Shown here: positions 32,024 to 42,732 of the stretch, piece by piece
Layout: every line of letters begins with the position of its first letter
Position numbering within the stretch: the first letter of the stretch is position 1
Assembly: GCF_035222485.1 (NCBI RefSeq)
Contig: NC_085923.1
Location: forward strand, 2,604,001 to 2,668,000
Direction of reading: 5' to 3'
DNA: 64,000 bases
DNA from: Podospora pseudoanserina
Taxonomy: Eukaryota; Ascomycota; Sordariomycetes; Sordariales; Podosporaceae
The notes under the pieces: model-generated
What the model was told of the DNA's origin: nothing
What the model saw: only the letters and a program-made list of their open reading frames with translations
Database searches by the model: none
Position numbers and translations under genes: made by a program

Positions 32024-33189
32024 GATGATGGGGGTGGGAGAGGGTCGGGGGAGGGTCGGGGGAGGTCCAATCCGAGGCCACGGGTGGCGATAGACAGTTG
32101 GTGGTGTCGTCCAAAGGGTCTGTCTAACTTACGGCTGCCTCGTAGTATCCGCCATGCCGAAACACTTTGTGATTGAGATGGACAAAGAGGAGGTGCAAAT
32201 GGCAGCAATCACGGTATATAGCAGCGCCTGTTGCGACGAGAGTCGACGGAACCGACATGGGGAGGCGGGGGGGCAGCCCATGCCGACTCTGGACCTGCAT
32301 TGGATCCATCTCACGGTGAGGCCCTCGATTGGTTGCTGTATTCAATTCCCGTTGATGTCTTGCCCAACCACTTGCATGAGCGAGCCGACGCTCGCGCTAA
32401 GTCTGGCCTGCTGATTGGCTGTCAAGGGATCCACCCCGCATCTCCCATCACCCTCCCACTGCCATTGGGTTGTGATGAGAGACCTCACAGGCCATGAGAG
32501 TGCTGGTGTGTGCTAGAATAGGAGGTTTTTTTTGGTGATTCTCATGCGAGAGCGAGTTCACCTCAACTGGTGCTGCAGTAGCGTTTCCCAAAATGCAGGA
32601 TGGGCCACCACTTGCAGCGTCAACTTTCACATTTCCCCCTTGATAGCCAAGTTGCGCCTGTGTTAGCTCGCTGTGATATTAACCTCTGATATCGGTGATC
32701 AGCCTCTGATCACTGAAAAGCAGTGGATTCGGTCCGTTCTCTGAATAAACATCACATCCCGTCACGCACGGGGCATAAAGTGACAGAACAGGTGTCACTG
32801 AGTGTGCCGCCCGCCGGTGGGCACCTCTCGGCGCATGAACGGATCGACCACGCTTCCGACAGATTGATTGCTTGCCACGAGTCTGTCCGTGTTAGCAGCT
32901 GCCAAATGCTTTTCGAGGAGAGGTTTCACTCCTGCTCTGTTAACCCTAACCCTTTAGGCCATCACCCTTAGGTAAGCAAGAGATTGGTGGACTGCCTTCA
33001 CGTGCTTCCGCGACTGCCCCACCTCGACACACGCTCTCTGTTTTGTATCAACGCGTCTTCTGTATCTCGAAGCCTAATAATTGCACCAACTTTCTTTCCT
33101 CAAATGGCCAAACTGTAAAATCTCATCAATTGCACCAATTGGAGGACATTTCATTGCCTTGCTTGTCATTCAAAAATCCACTGCAGCAC
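32024..33189. other. Divergent promoter region, membrane protein / Srs2
   Basis: About 1.2 kb shared by two divergent genes. Two telomere-like units (TAACCCTAACCC, 32941-32952) lie 240 bp before the Srs2 start. The plus-strand frame from 33043 to 33189 is in frame with Srs2 but lacks helicase-like sequence and is treated as leader. Confidence 0.5.
32941..32952 (+). promoter_or_regulatory. Telobox-like motif upstream of the Srs2 gene
   Basis: TAACCCTAACCC gives two units of the fungal telomere repeat (TTAGGG complement). Teloboxes occur in promoters of replication and ribosome genes, bound by Tbf1- or Teb1-type Myb proteins. A chance match is possible. Confidence 0.35.
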
Positions 33190-36156
33190 ATGCCTCCACC
33201 ATTAGCAAACCACCCCATCCTCAACAGCCTCAATGATGCCCAACGCCGAGCCGTAAGTTCAGATGCCGCTACTGTCGCCATCCTTGCTGGACCCGGCAGC
33301 GGCAAGACGCACACTCTGACCTCTCGAGTGGTATGGCTCATTGATCAAGTCGGATACCGACCCGAGGATGTCGTCGTCGCTACCTTTACCGTCAAGGCTG
33401 CACGGGAAATGAAGGAGCGTATCGGAAAGGCTCTCGGAGATGGTAGGGAGAAGAAGATTGTTCTGGGCAACTTCCACAGCATAGCTCGGCGCTATCTTGC
33501 TGCCTACGGCCGGAAAATCGGAATCAATCAGAAATTTGGCATTGCCGACGACGGCGACTCGCGCTCCATCATTGCTCGGATATGCAAGCGAAGAGAAGTC
33601 AATCTCGATCCTGTGGCCGTTCGCTCCTGGATCAGCAAAAAGAAGGCCAAGGGAGATGAAGTGGTGACAAAGCCACTTGGTCAGAAGGCCACAAAAACGT
33701 CAGGAGAGAAGGACCTCGACGAATGCTATGAGGAGTATCAGGCTCACCTGAAGAAGTCAAACCTGCTGGATTTCGACGACTTGCTTGTTCGTTGTGTTGA
33801 ACTTCTCCGCGAGTTTCCGTCATGCGTCTCCAACATCCAGACCGTCCTCATCGATGAGTATCAGGACACCAACGGGGTTCAGTATGAGCTCATGAAGTTG
33901 TTCGCTCAACGACACAAGAGAATTACCATTGTGGGGGATCCGGATCAGAGCATTTACAAATGGCGTTCTGCCGAGATTCAGAATCTATGGCGAATGCTGA
34001 AGGATTTCCCCGGCACAGACGAGATCTCACTGGAGCAGAACTATCGATCGTTTGACGCCATCCTCAGATTGTCCCTGTTGGTGATACAGCAGGACAAGAA
34101 GCGATATCAGAAGGCTCTGAAGCCTGTCCATGGCCGAGGTCCTCGTCCGGTTTTGCGGAGGCTGAAAAGTGCTTCCGCCGAGGCAGATTGGATCGTCTCC
34201 GAGATCAGGAGAGTCATCATGATGTCTGGATCTATGCTGACCTTCAATGATGTTGCCATCTTGCTCCGCTCAGCTTCACTATCAAGACATGTTGAGACTG
34301 CTCTTGGCAAATCGGGAATCGCTTACAGGATGGTGGGCGGCAAGAAGTTTTACGAGCGTCTGGAGATCAAAGCCATCCTGGATTATTTGCGCGTCATCTA
34401 CCAGCCGGAAAACAACGATGCCTTGGCCAGAATCATCAACGTACCGAAACGAGGAGTCGGAGATGTGACCATAAAGAGTTTACTAGAGGAAGCAGAGAGC
34501 TCGTCGTTGAGTGTCTGGGCGGTATTGACTAAGCACTGCCGAGGAGATCGTATCGCAAAGACAAAGATTCCGAAACCCATGGAGCAAAGAATAGCAGCCG
34601 GTCTCATTCGTCCTCTGGATAATATCCGTCGAAAAATGGAGAAGGCTGCTAAGTCTGGTGGTGCGGTCTTTGGACTGGTGGAAATGATTGAGCAACTTCT
34701 GGCAGCCCTCAATTTTCAAAAGTATCTGAAGGATACGCACCCCAACGAGCACGAGGGGAGATGGGCCAATGTAGAAGAGTTCGTAACTCTTGCGGGCGAC
34801 TTCGTGCGGGATCTGAAAGAGTCCAGTGATGAGGAGCTCCTTCCAGAACTCGAGGGGCTCGAGCAGGCAAAAGAGGACGAGGTTCTGCCACGTTTCTTGG
34901 CCAATGTTTCTTTGGCATCCGATGTCCAGACTGGGGACGACGGGGAAAACAAGCCGCTTGTCACCATATCCACCATTCACGCAGCCAAGGGCCTCGAGTG
35001 GCCCGTCGTGTTTATCCCTGCCGTCTATAACGGCTCGATCCCGCATATGAGGTCCGACGACAACGATGAGGAGCGAAGACTCTTGTATGTCGCCATGACA
35101 AGAGCCCAAAGTCTACTCTATCTGAGTTGCTCCCTGTTTAGCACCAACGGCAATGGGGAGCGCAACCAGTTATCGTCTTTTGTGGAGCCTCTGCACAGAG
35201 TATTTGCACCCAAGGGGCCGTGTTTCGATCGACCGGTCATGCTGGAGATAGCCAAGGTGCTCGGTCGCACATTACCACCAGAGAATGCTGTCTTCAAAGC
35301 CTTGCCGTCCATGTTCAACCCGGAAGACAACATATTTCCGGTGGACCCAGAAGAATCCCAAGAGGTCCCAGCTGCCAGTACTGAGGCTCGTACTTCTGAT
35401 GATGCGCCACGAGCAAAGCGGCCCAGGCTCTCTAATATGTCTGGCCAGAAGAACTCAGGCGAAGACGCGCAGTGGCACAGAGACTACACAACCACTATGG
35501 AGGGGGCTTCTTCTTTTACAGTCTCATCGCTACCTGGGTTCGTCAGTGCTGGCATGCACCAGGCCGCTATCACAGCGGCAAACGCCGCGGCCGAGACTAG
35601 GCAAAAGGCTGAACAGGAGAAGAGACTTGCCAACCGACGTCCTCCAGACCAGAAGAGCATTCTAAGTTTCGTGAAGTCTACAACTAAACCGAGTATCGAC
35701 CCCAGTCCAGCGCCAACCTCTCATAATGGCCTTCTAACTCAAGCCAGTCTTGCTCCTCCGCAAGTGACGGCCAACCCAGGCCAGCAGGCGATTCCTCCCA
35801 GCCTGGCCACACACAAACCTGCCAAAGGGACGCTGCTTTCTCGTCCTGCCCGGCCTGCTCCAGCCCCTGATGAAAATCCCAAAGGAACGGCCTATCCCTG
35901 TTTCTCCAGCTCTCCTGTCAAGCCCGACGCCATCCAACCGGGTCCAGATGAAGATGATGAGCCCCTACCAGAGCCCACCAGAGTGGCTGCTTGCCTTCAC
36001 AGCACAACCTTCACGAGACCAACTCTACTGACGGCAGGGAGAGGATCAGGAGGTCTGACACGACCGAGTCCGGTGGGTAAAGTGGGAAGAACGCCTATTG
36101 CACCGATAGACAGACTGCGCAAACCGTTCAAGCCATTGACGATTAAGCGGCCTTGA
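33190..36156 (+). CDS. srs2: Srs2-type UvrD-family DNA helicase
   Basis: Single exon, 988 aa from ATG 33190; the earlier in-frame 33043 adds 49 unlikely residues. It is a superfamily 1A 3'-to-5' helicase of the nucleus that strips Rad51 from single-stranded DNA and curbs recombination at forks. Motifs in order: Q motif LNDAQRRAV, Walker A AGPGSGKT (33-40), Ia ATFTVKAAREMKER, GNFHSIARR, Walker B VLIDEYQDTN, III VGDPDQSIYKWR, IV LEQNYRS, V ISTIHAAKGLEW and VI RRLLYVAMTRA. The C-terminal 250 residues are disordered, as in yeast Srs2. At residues 821-828 QKSILSFV fits a PCNA-interaction box. The Neurospora counterpart is, from memory, mus-50. Confidence 0.94.
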   Translation: MPPPLANHPILNSLNDAQRRAVSSDAATVAILAGPGSGKTHTLTSRVVWLIDQVGYRPEDVVVATFTVKAAREMKERIGKALGDGREKKIVLGNFHSIARRYLAAYGRKIGINQKFGIADDGDSRSIIARICKRREVNLDPVAVRSWISKKKAKGDEVVTKPLGQKATKTSGEKDLDECYEEYQAHLKKSNLLDFDDLLVRCVELLREFPSCVSNIQTVLIDEYQDTNGVQYELMKLFAQRHKRITIVGDPDQSIYKWRSAEIQNLWRMLKDFPGTDEISLEQNYRSFDAILRLSLLVIQQDKKRYQKALKPVHGRGPRPVLRRLKSASAEADWIVSEIRRVIMMSGSMLTFNDVAILLRSASLSRHVETALGKSGIAYRMVGGKKFYERLEIKAILDYLRVIYQPENNDALARIINVPKRGVGDVTIKSLLEEAESSSLSVWAVLTKHCRGDRIAKTKIPKPMEQRIAAGLIRPLDNIRRKMEKAAKSGGAVFGLVEMIEQLLAALNFQKYLKDTHPNEHEGRWANVEEFVTLAGDFVRDLKESSDEELLPELEGLEQAKEDEVLPRFLANVSLASDVQTGDDGENKPLVTISTIHAAKGLEWPVVFIPAVYNGSIPHMRSDDNDEERRLLYVAMTRAQSLLYLSCSLFSTNGNGERNQLSSFVEPLHRVFAPKGPCFDRPVMLEIAKVLGRTLPPENAVFKALPSMFNPEDNIFPVDPEESQEVPAASTEARTSDDAPRAKRPRLSNMSGQKNSGEDAQWHRDYTTTMEGASSFTVSSLPGFVSAGMHQAAITAANAAAETRQKAEQEKRLANRRPPDQKSILSFVKSTTKPSIDPSPAPTSHNGLLTQASLAPPQVTANPGQQAIPPSLATHKPAKGTLLSRPARPAPAPDENPKGTAYPCFSSSPVKPDAIQPGPDEDDEPLPEPTRVAACLHSTTFTRPTLLTAGRGSGGLTRPSPVGKVGRTPIAPIDRLRKPFKPLTIKRP

Positions 36157-36934
36157 GGGCATGTACATAATGATGAATTATGACTTATGATCTGAGCTCA
36201 CAATTTGGCTTGAAGTTTCTGGACACTGTGCAAGTTGCCATGATTTGTTCGCTTCCATCAGGCAGGTGAAACATGCATGCTCCCTTTATGCTCTGCCCTA
36301 AGAAGAGAATTTTCGCTCTTGAAAATAATTCATTTTTTTTCTGTGAACGGGGGCCATTTCGAAAGACAACTCTACCATCAAACCCAACAAGCATGGCTCG
36401 TCGTTTCGTCTCCCACTCTCAACTCATTTCCTCCGCAACTCGGTTATTTCCAACCAGGCTTGTGACCCAAAATGTCTTCCCAGTTACCTCATGGATTTTC
36501 CACCGCTATTCACAAGTAATCCCTCGCCGATATGGGCCTATTCTTCTTCGAAATGGACCCGGGGCGTGAGGTAGACCCTCGATCCAAAGCTCACTACAAT
36601 CGCGCTCATGCTGGGAATCCCGTTATGCGGTTTCGAAGTAGTTCATACCGTTCATTTACAGAAGCAAATCGAGGAGGTGATTAGGCAGCTGAAACAACGA
36701 GAAGTGGCAGCAAAAAGCGGATGGAGGTTGAAGCCAACTTGGGGAGAAAAATAGCAGAGCTACCCGCCACCGCACTCGCATACGACGCTGTTTCAACACT
36801 GTGCCGACCAAAACCACCTCTGATACGCAGAAATTCCAAAGAGGGGATTGCAACCTGGCAAAACTTTTCATGGATGGTCATTCCAGTCTCATGACCTACC
36901 GAGCAACTGAACACAGCAAACAGTAAAGCGCACC
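36157..36934. other. Intergenic region after the Srs2 gene
   Basis: 3' flank of the helicase gene. Short frames on both strands without motifs. Confidence 0.4.
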
Positions 36935-37509
36935 ATGCCTTACCAACCAATCCCACGGTTTATCCTTGCCCGCCCCCTCTCATACCGGTTGCTCGCATAC
37001 AATATCCGCTGTTGCGTCCCATTCCCATCATCACCACCACCACCACCACGGTCATACCTTTCAAGTCAGCACTCCAAGCCATATGGTTCCCGCTGGCAGA
37101 AACCGCAGCATCCCCTATCTCGAAAGCAAAAAGAAGCATATGATTCCTACTCTCTCAAATCAGGGCAGATGAGAGTCTCTACTAAATCAAAACGCCAGAG
37201 CCAAAGCCAAAGAAGAGGACTGAAGATGCAGAGGAGTCCCAAGAACTCAAGGATGCCATCAAATTGGGTCTCTACCGCAGGAATGATCCGAAAACGCAAG
37301 AGCCAGAGAAGAGACCCTGGGAGGGATTCAAGGAGCTCTGCTTATGGGTCGTTTTGGGAGTTGGAGTTTTGCTCCCAGGAATCTTTTTGGTCGTTCTGGA
37401 CCTAGTGCTTTGGTAGGTTATTAACTTTAGGTTCGGGATGCTTTGGAACTTTGTTTATGAAGTGGTGGCTGGAGTCTTGAGCTTTCTGTATTGGATGTTG
37501 TTTGGGTAA
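36935..37509 (+). CDS. Unassigned small gene A: presequence-like start plus hydrophobic segments
   Basis: ATG 36935 sits in CACCATGCC and opens MPYQPIPRFILARPLSYRL, Arg-rich and acid-free. PRSYLSSQH follows, like a mitochondrial cleavage site. A second frame (from 37186) reads PKPKKRTEDAEESQELKDAI, then LYRRNDP, KRPWEGF and a strong membrane helix, LWVVLGVGVLLPGIFLVVL. It meets TAG at 37414 and continues in frame with a second hydrophobic stretch (VYEVVAGVLSFLYWMLF) to 37509. No clean intron joins the first two frames. It may be an intact gene with unrecognised splicing or a decaying one. Location and function are inference. Confidence 0.4.
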
Positions 37510-37873
37510 GAGGGGGCTCTGCTGGCAGGTCTGAATTGGCATTACAGTAGATATTCTGAGATCTGGAAAAGCACGTCGCCAGCATCCATCTATCATTCAT
37601 TATCTGTAAAACTTCTTTTTATGTGATCGCTAATAGTTGACACTGTGTGAAGGAGCATCCGGATACGGCATCCTGCAGACCAGCCCACCGCTCGAGGTTT
37701 CATCAGCCTATCACAAGCAACTATCCTCGGGCCTGATAGGAAGTTGAGACATGAGTGTTGATTGCTCATAGTTCCCCTCACTTCGACTTTTAACATTGAT
37801 CCAAGATTCTCAGGGCATACATCATCTCAACACCAACCGACTCATACATTACCAAAATAGACCAACATTGAGC

Positions 37874-38732
37874 ATGCCTCACCGTCTCCATCCTCGCCAC
37901 ATTCTACCCTCTACTTCCTCCTACCAGGTATCCTCACCACCATCCAACGCTCTATCGCTCTCACTGTCACGGGCATATTCGTCGAAAAGACAGCATGGGT
38001 CCCAGAGAGGGGCGTATCTGAAACAGCGTTCTCAAACAAAATCACACTTTATCTACCAAACTCTGCGACAACAAGAGCAACGGAAGAACGGCGGCGACTC
38101 ATCTACCTCCAGCAACAACAAGTCCAACAACAAGTCGAACGAAAAGGAGAAGAGAAAAAAGGACTGATGATAAGAGCTCTGACCCAGGATTCCCCATCAT
38201 CATCCCGGATATTTTCCCTTTTGACTTTCTCTAAGGACAATCATGCTACACCGGCTCACCCACCGCTTCGAAATCCCCATCTTGTCCACCTCTTCCCTTC
38301 GACCAGCATTCCCATTACCAAGAGCCTTCAAGACCAAGCAATGCTGGGCAATAAAATCACCGCCGAAATGCAGAGGACCGGAACCACGGAAATTCGCCCA
38401 AATATAATGATGACCACCTCCGGCCCTACAAACGACGGCGTCCCAGCATTTTCGACTTGGTCGTCATCTTAGCCTTCTTGCTCGTCCTCGCCTTATACCG
38501 TCAGTTCATCCGCTCTTACGACCCAACTTACGCCCGCGCTTGTCAAACACCCCGGAGACAGAGGCGGGAGAAGCGGATGAAGAGGCAGATGAAGGAGAGG
38601 AAGTTGCTGGTTGAGACTGAAGGGGATCGTGAGTTGGAACGGCGGCGGGAGCTGGAGGGGCGGCCGCTGGGTGGGACTGGTGTGAAGGTAGAAGAGAAGT
38701 GGGATAATGTAAAACCTGCTGTAGCTGCGTAA
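37874..38732 (+). CDS. Unassigned small gene B: presequence-like start, membrane helix, basic tail
   Basis: ATG 37874 opens MPHRLHPRHILPSTSSYQ, and CAG|GTATCC at residue 18 could be a donor. If read through, the frame gives SLSLSRAYSSKRQ, a classic mitochondrial cleavage context. In another frame, from about 38376 to 38732, comes RPYKRRRPSIFDL then VVILAFLLVLALYRQFI, YDPTYARACQTP and a long basic helix (RREKRMKRQMKERK). The joining introns could not be settled, so exon limits are unknown. Resembles neighbour C in start and in the Y-x-R-A-C motif after the hydrophobic stretch. Function unknown. Confidence 0.4.
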
Positions 38733-38952
38733 TTTAAAACGATCTGCCAGACGAACCAGAACATGAACAAAGATTTCTATGACAATTTAATACTTGATAT
38801 TCACCGCTAATGAAACGATTGGGAACATAAGGTACTTTAAACAGTGCAGACACCAGCCCACATCCGCAGCTTTATCGATTGCCTTTACTCACCCGCCCTG
38901 ATGTCTCGGACTCATCTACCACTTTACCTCCAACTTCCACTTCTTCCTCACC

Positions 38953-38978
38953 ACCTACCTACCTACCTACCTATCTAC
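38953..38978. repeat. (CCTA)n short tandem repeat
   Basis: About six CCTA units (CCTACCTACCTA...) with a single variant at the end, between genes B and C. Confidence 0.85.
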
Positions 38979-39019
38979 CCAGCACATCTATTTCCACCAC
39001 CTTGATAAATCACAGCATA

Positions 39020-39701
39020 ATGCCTCCCCGTCTTCCCACCCCCAGTGCCCCGCTGCAACCATCTCATCACCAGGTATTCACAACGCCTTCTCCCACGCCC
39101 AACCACCCTCCAACCATCACCACCACCATCCCTTACCAGACAACAACAACAACAACAACAACAACAACATCCAGCCATCCTTTGCCGAAGCTTCACCGCC
39201 CAAACCCAAACCAAAACCCCCCTCCCATCCTCCCCTGAAGACACCCCCTTCCTCACCAAAGCCCTCCATAACTACAACACCAACAACGACGTCTCCCTCC
39301 CAATCGGTCCCACCCCCCTCGGCCTTTTCCTCTACGCTATAGAATATACCCAACAACAACAATCCAGCGATCTTTTATATACCCGTGCCTGCAAACACCT
39401 CAAACTGCAAAAAGGGATCAAAAACCTCAAGGAGCAAACAGACCGGATCAGCGGGATGGGGGACGGGCGGTGAAAAGACCTGAAGGAGTTTAAGCTGGCA
39501 GAAATGAAGGGGGAATGCCTGAGGGAGGTTGCACGCGAGTGGGATTGGGGATTGGGTGAAGCGTGGAGGAGAGGGGTGGTTGTGGTTGAGGTTGTTGATG
39601 GGAATGTCATCAGTAACTATCAGCAAATCCCATCAGGCGGATGGCTGTCCTCACATGGTAGATCACTGATGAAAGAAGTAGAAACGTCGGTCAGGCGGTG
39701 A
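39020..39701 (+). CDS. Unassigned small gene C: presequence-like start, Gln/Thr repeat, internal TGA
   Basis: ATG 39020 opens MPPRLPTPSAPLQPSHHQ, again with CAG|GTATTC at residue 18. An (ACA)n repeat at 39140-39169 can be read as poly-Thr or poly-Gln. The poly-Gln frame continues ILCRSFTAQTQTK (presequence-like), FLTKALHNYNTNNDVSLP, LGLFLYAIEY, LLYTRACKHLK and LKEQTDRISGMGDGR. A TGA follows at 39471-39473, then the same frame goes on with KDLKEFKLAEMKGECLREVA to 39701. CGA-to-TGA would explain it; a true stop is equally possible. How the start joins the poly-Gln frame is unclear. No family recognised. Confidence 0.4.
39140..39169. repeat. (ACA)n microsatellite
   Basis: About ten ACA/CAA units inside unassigned gene C. 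Length change in whole triplets would lengthen a Gln or Thr tract, depending on frame. Confidence 0.85.
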
Positions 39702-40083
39702 CGTTCTGGTAGGACGGCCAGGGCAAGAGAGTGTAGTGAGGGCAGAAACCTTACATGCATGCCTATACATCCCATACAGGCGTAAAAAAAAAAGTCTCGT
39801 ATTAATAAAAAGTAATTAGAATAATAAAAATTCTCAAATCATGAAAACTTGCAAATGGATCTCTCTCTCTCTCTTTCTCTCAAAAGCCACCAAGAAAAAA
39901 AGTCCCTACCCGCCGCTTTCCCCCCAAGCCACCGTATGCCATGCCAAAGAAGAGAACAAAAGCCAAACACAATTTCCCCCTCCTTCCTCTTTGTTTCGTT
40001 CCTCCTACACCATTCAAACCACCCGCGTCCATATATACCCCCAAAACTACTCTATCCTAACCCCGTGTTATGTTTTCCCCCAT
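39702..40083. other. 3' flank between unassigned gene C and the kinase gene
   Basis: AT-rich with A-runs at 39785-39845 and a CT run near 39861-39878. No gene seen. Confidence 0.4.
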
Positions 40084-42732
40084 CTACAACCTCAGCTCCC
40101 TCACAATATGCTCCGCCATCGCCTTATACTGCCAAGTATCACCGCCCACCCTCTTGAACTGCACACCATGCAAGCTCACGATAGGGACCTTGACAATCAA
40201 AATCTCAAACTTAATCTCCCCATCGTCCATGCCCCTGCTTCCACCACCTCTCCTCTCATCACTGCTCTGATGGCTGTACCTTGACCGGTCATACTGAGGC
40301 TGACGCTCGGCAATGCTAGGACTATGCGCACATCTAAACCCACCCTTGATCTCCTTGTAATCCACCCCAAGCGCCCTCAGGACCCTCTTGATATCCGCCC
40401 TAATCTCCACCAGTGGCTTTGTCGAGGTAGTCGACACGCTAAAAATGCCCTTGAGGAAGACAGGCTTGGCAAGGTCGGGATCCTCTGGCTCAAGACGCTC
40501 GTGGGAACCGCCGCTTGTCTCGCCGCCGTTGTCATTGTCGAGCTCGCCCAGTTCAGCGTCGGTTTCCTCCCGCACAGGTAGCGCGGTGGCAGGCGCCGCA
40601 TCGCCTCGGGCTGCCTCGGCCTCCCGCTTCGCCCGCCGCGCTTGGATGCTTTCCCTGCGGGCGTGGCCGAGCGATTTGGCGCGCATAGAGACCGACTTTT
40701 GAATAGACTTGCCAGTAGGATCGCCGACGTCCTTCTTTCTGTCGCGGGTGCTGAGTCGTCGGAAGATGCCAGCAGCAGTGCTCTCCTTCTTTTGGGGGAT
40801 CATGTCAGGCGACAAGAGCCCATTCTTGACGGGTTCTCTGGTTTGCTCCTCGCTGTGGGACCTAGCCCTGGTTCGGGTTCCACGTCCGCCGTCGGTGTGA
40901 GCTGGTGCTGGGGGTACGATCTCGGCAAGAGAGTGCTTCTCCTTGGGTCGTACAATTGGAGATGGGGGCACCGGTGGGGGCTGGGCCTGCTGTGGTGATG
41001 GCGGGACTTGAACCTTGGGTGGCGCCGCTAGTGGACCAGCCTGGGCGGCCTGGCCCTCACGCTCGCGTTCTAGCTTCTCCCGCACGAGATAATAGATGGA
41101 AATTAGAGGGTCAAAAGCGTTCAGCGGGTCATCACCAATCGGAAGACCCTCGGAGCTGGCGGTGGTCAGTGTGTCCCGGCTGGTGACTGAGTTCCTCCTC
41201 TTGTAAAAGTCAAACCCAAAGCCACGTCTCTTCTCGACGTCCTTGGGTGTGGGCTGCGGTTGCTCCCTCTCCCTTTCGAGTCGTCTGACAGCCGCTTGGT
41301 ATTTTGGAGACTTGATTCTCTTGGTCAACTCCTCCCTGATGTATTCTGGAGGGCCAAATTTAAAGCCTGTCATGTTTGCAATAACTTCGTTGTCGAGCGG
41401 GAGCGACAGGGGTTCGCGCTGCGGGAGATAATTCTCGGGTGGCCCGTTGTAACCCTTGAGCATCCAGGGGTGGTTCATGACCTCATGCATGGTAGCACGT
41501 TGTCTTGGATCCGTCACCAGCATCCGCGAGATCAGATGCTTGCATTCTAGAAACAATATCAGCATGATAAGTGAAACATGGTAGACACAGAGGTCAACGC
41601 ACCACTAGACAGCCAGCTTGGGTAGTCAACAGCACCCTTCTTGATCTTTTGGTGGAGGGCGGGCATGTACTGGTCATCAAAGGGCACCTTTCCGCACACC
41701 AACACGAAAAGCACGACACCGAAACTCCAGACATCAACCTCTGGGCCAGTGTAGGGTTTCGCCTGGAGCAGCTCGGGGGCGGCAAAGTACAGACTGCCAC
41801 AGTAGGTCTTCAATTTCCTGTCCTCGTCCGGCGAGAAAAGGTTGCTGAGGCCGAAGTCAATAATCTTAATGTCGCCCGTCTTGCTGATGAGGATGTTTTC
41901 AATCTTCAGGTCCCGGTGGACAATGCTGTTTCGGTGGCAGTAGTCGACGGCGCTTGCAATCTGGCGGGCGAATTTCCGAGCCTGCTTTTCTTTGAGCTTT
42001 CCATGAGAAATGATGTAGTCCAGCATTTGACCGCCATTAACGTATTCAAACAGCATGTACCAGTGCCATCTCGTTCGCAGGTTGTCCCGGAGTCCGCAGA
42101 TGTACTGGTGGTTGAGCAGGCTGACGATGGCAGCCTCGCGCGCATTTCGGTCTTCCCTGGCAGCATCCGCCTTCTCTCTCTCCTCCCTGCTCTGGCGACC
42201 ATCGTCGGGTGACACTCTTTCGATAATCTTGCAAGCAACCTATTGACAAGTAAAGGATCCAAGGTTAGATAGGCTGACCCACAATGTAGCCGAGGATGGC
42301 GGTGGGGAAACCGTGATAACTGACCAGTTCGCCTGTGACCTCCTTTTTGGCCAGCTTGACTTTGCCCATGCTCCCCTGGCCAATGGTTTTGATAAAGGTG
42401 TAATTGCCCGAAGGGGCGGGAATCATGGTACGGTATTTGTGCTTGGAGGTGTGGTGCCTCCGGGGGTCGGTTGAAGTGCCATCGCCGCGGTGCTCTTCGG
42501 CGTGGTGGCTTGGGGGAGCAGCCGAGGCGTCAGGCTGCTGGGGGTGACGAGGAGACGGGGCATTTGTCGAGCGCTGGCTTCTCGTGCGTGACGGGCGCGA
42601 CGCCTCGGCTCTCGTAGATGATTCGGACCGTGGCAGAGGGTCGGGGCGGGTGCCTGTGGGCGGGCGCCGTGTCCGGACAGACTGCGACCGGATTGGCATT
42701 TCGGTGCCAGCGGCTGGCATTGTGGTTGTCAT
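40084..42732 (-). CDS. kin1: Kin1/MARK-family Ser/Thr protein kinase with KA1 domain
   Basis: Exons (minus strand) 42732-42325, 42239-41603 and 41546-40084 join to 835 aa, from MTTTMPAAG; an in-frame ATG at 42765 would add 11 residues. After a Ser/Arg/Pro-rich tail the kinase domain starts at [19 protein letters not shown]. It has ACKIIE (catalytic Lys), [22 protein letters not shown] (DFG), [14 protein letters not shown] and [17 protein letters not shown]. The C-terminal block [20 protein letters not shown] to [10 protein letters not shown] is the KA1 membrane- and lipid-binding domain. Kin1 homologues act at the cell cortex in polarity, septation and exocytosis. The linker has many RRxS-type sites. 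The length is shorter than yeast Kin1 but typical of filamentous fungi. Confidence 0.95.

Noticed and set aside
33043-33189. N-terminal extension of Srs2
   Set aside because: 49 residues without helicase-like sequence; the Met at 33190 directly precedes the conserved Q-motif region.
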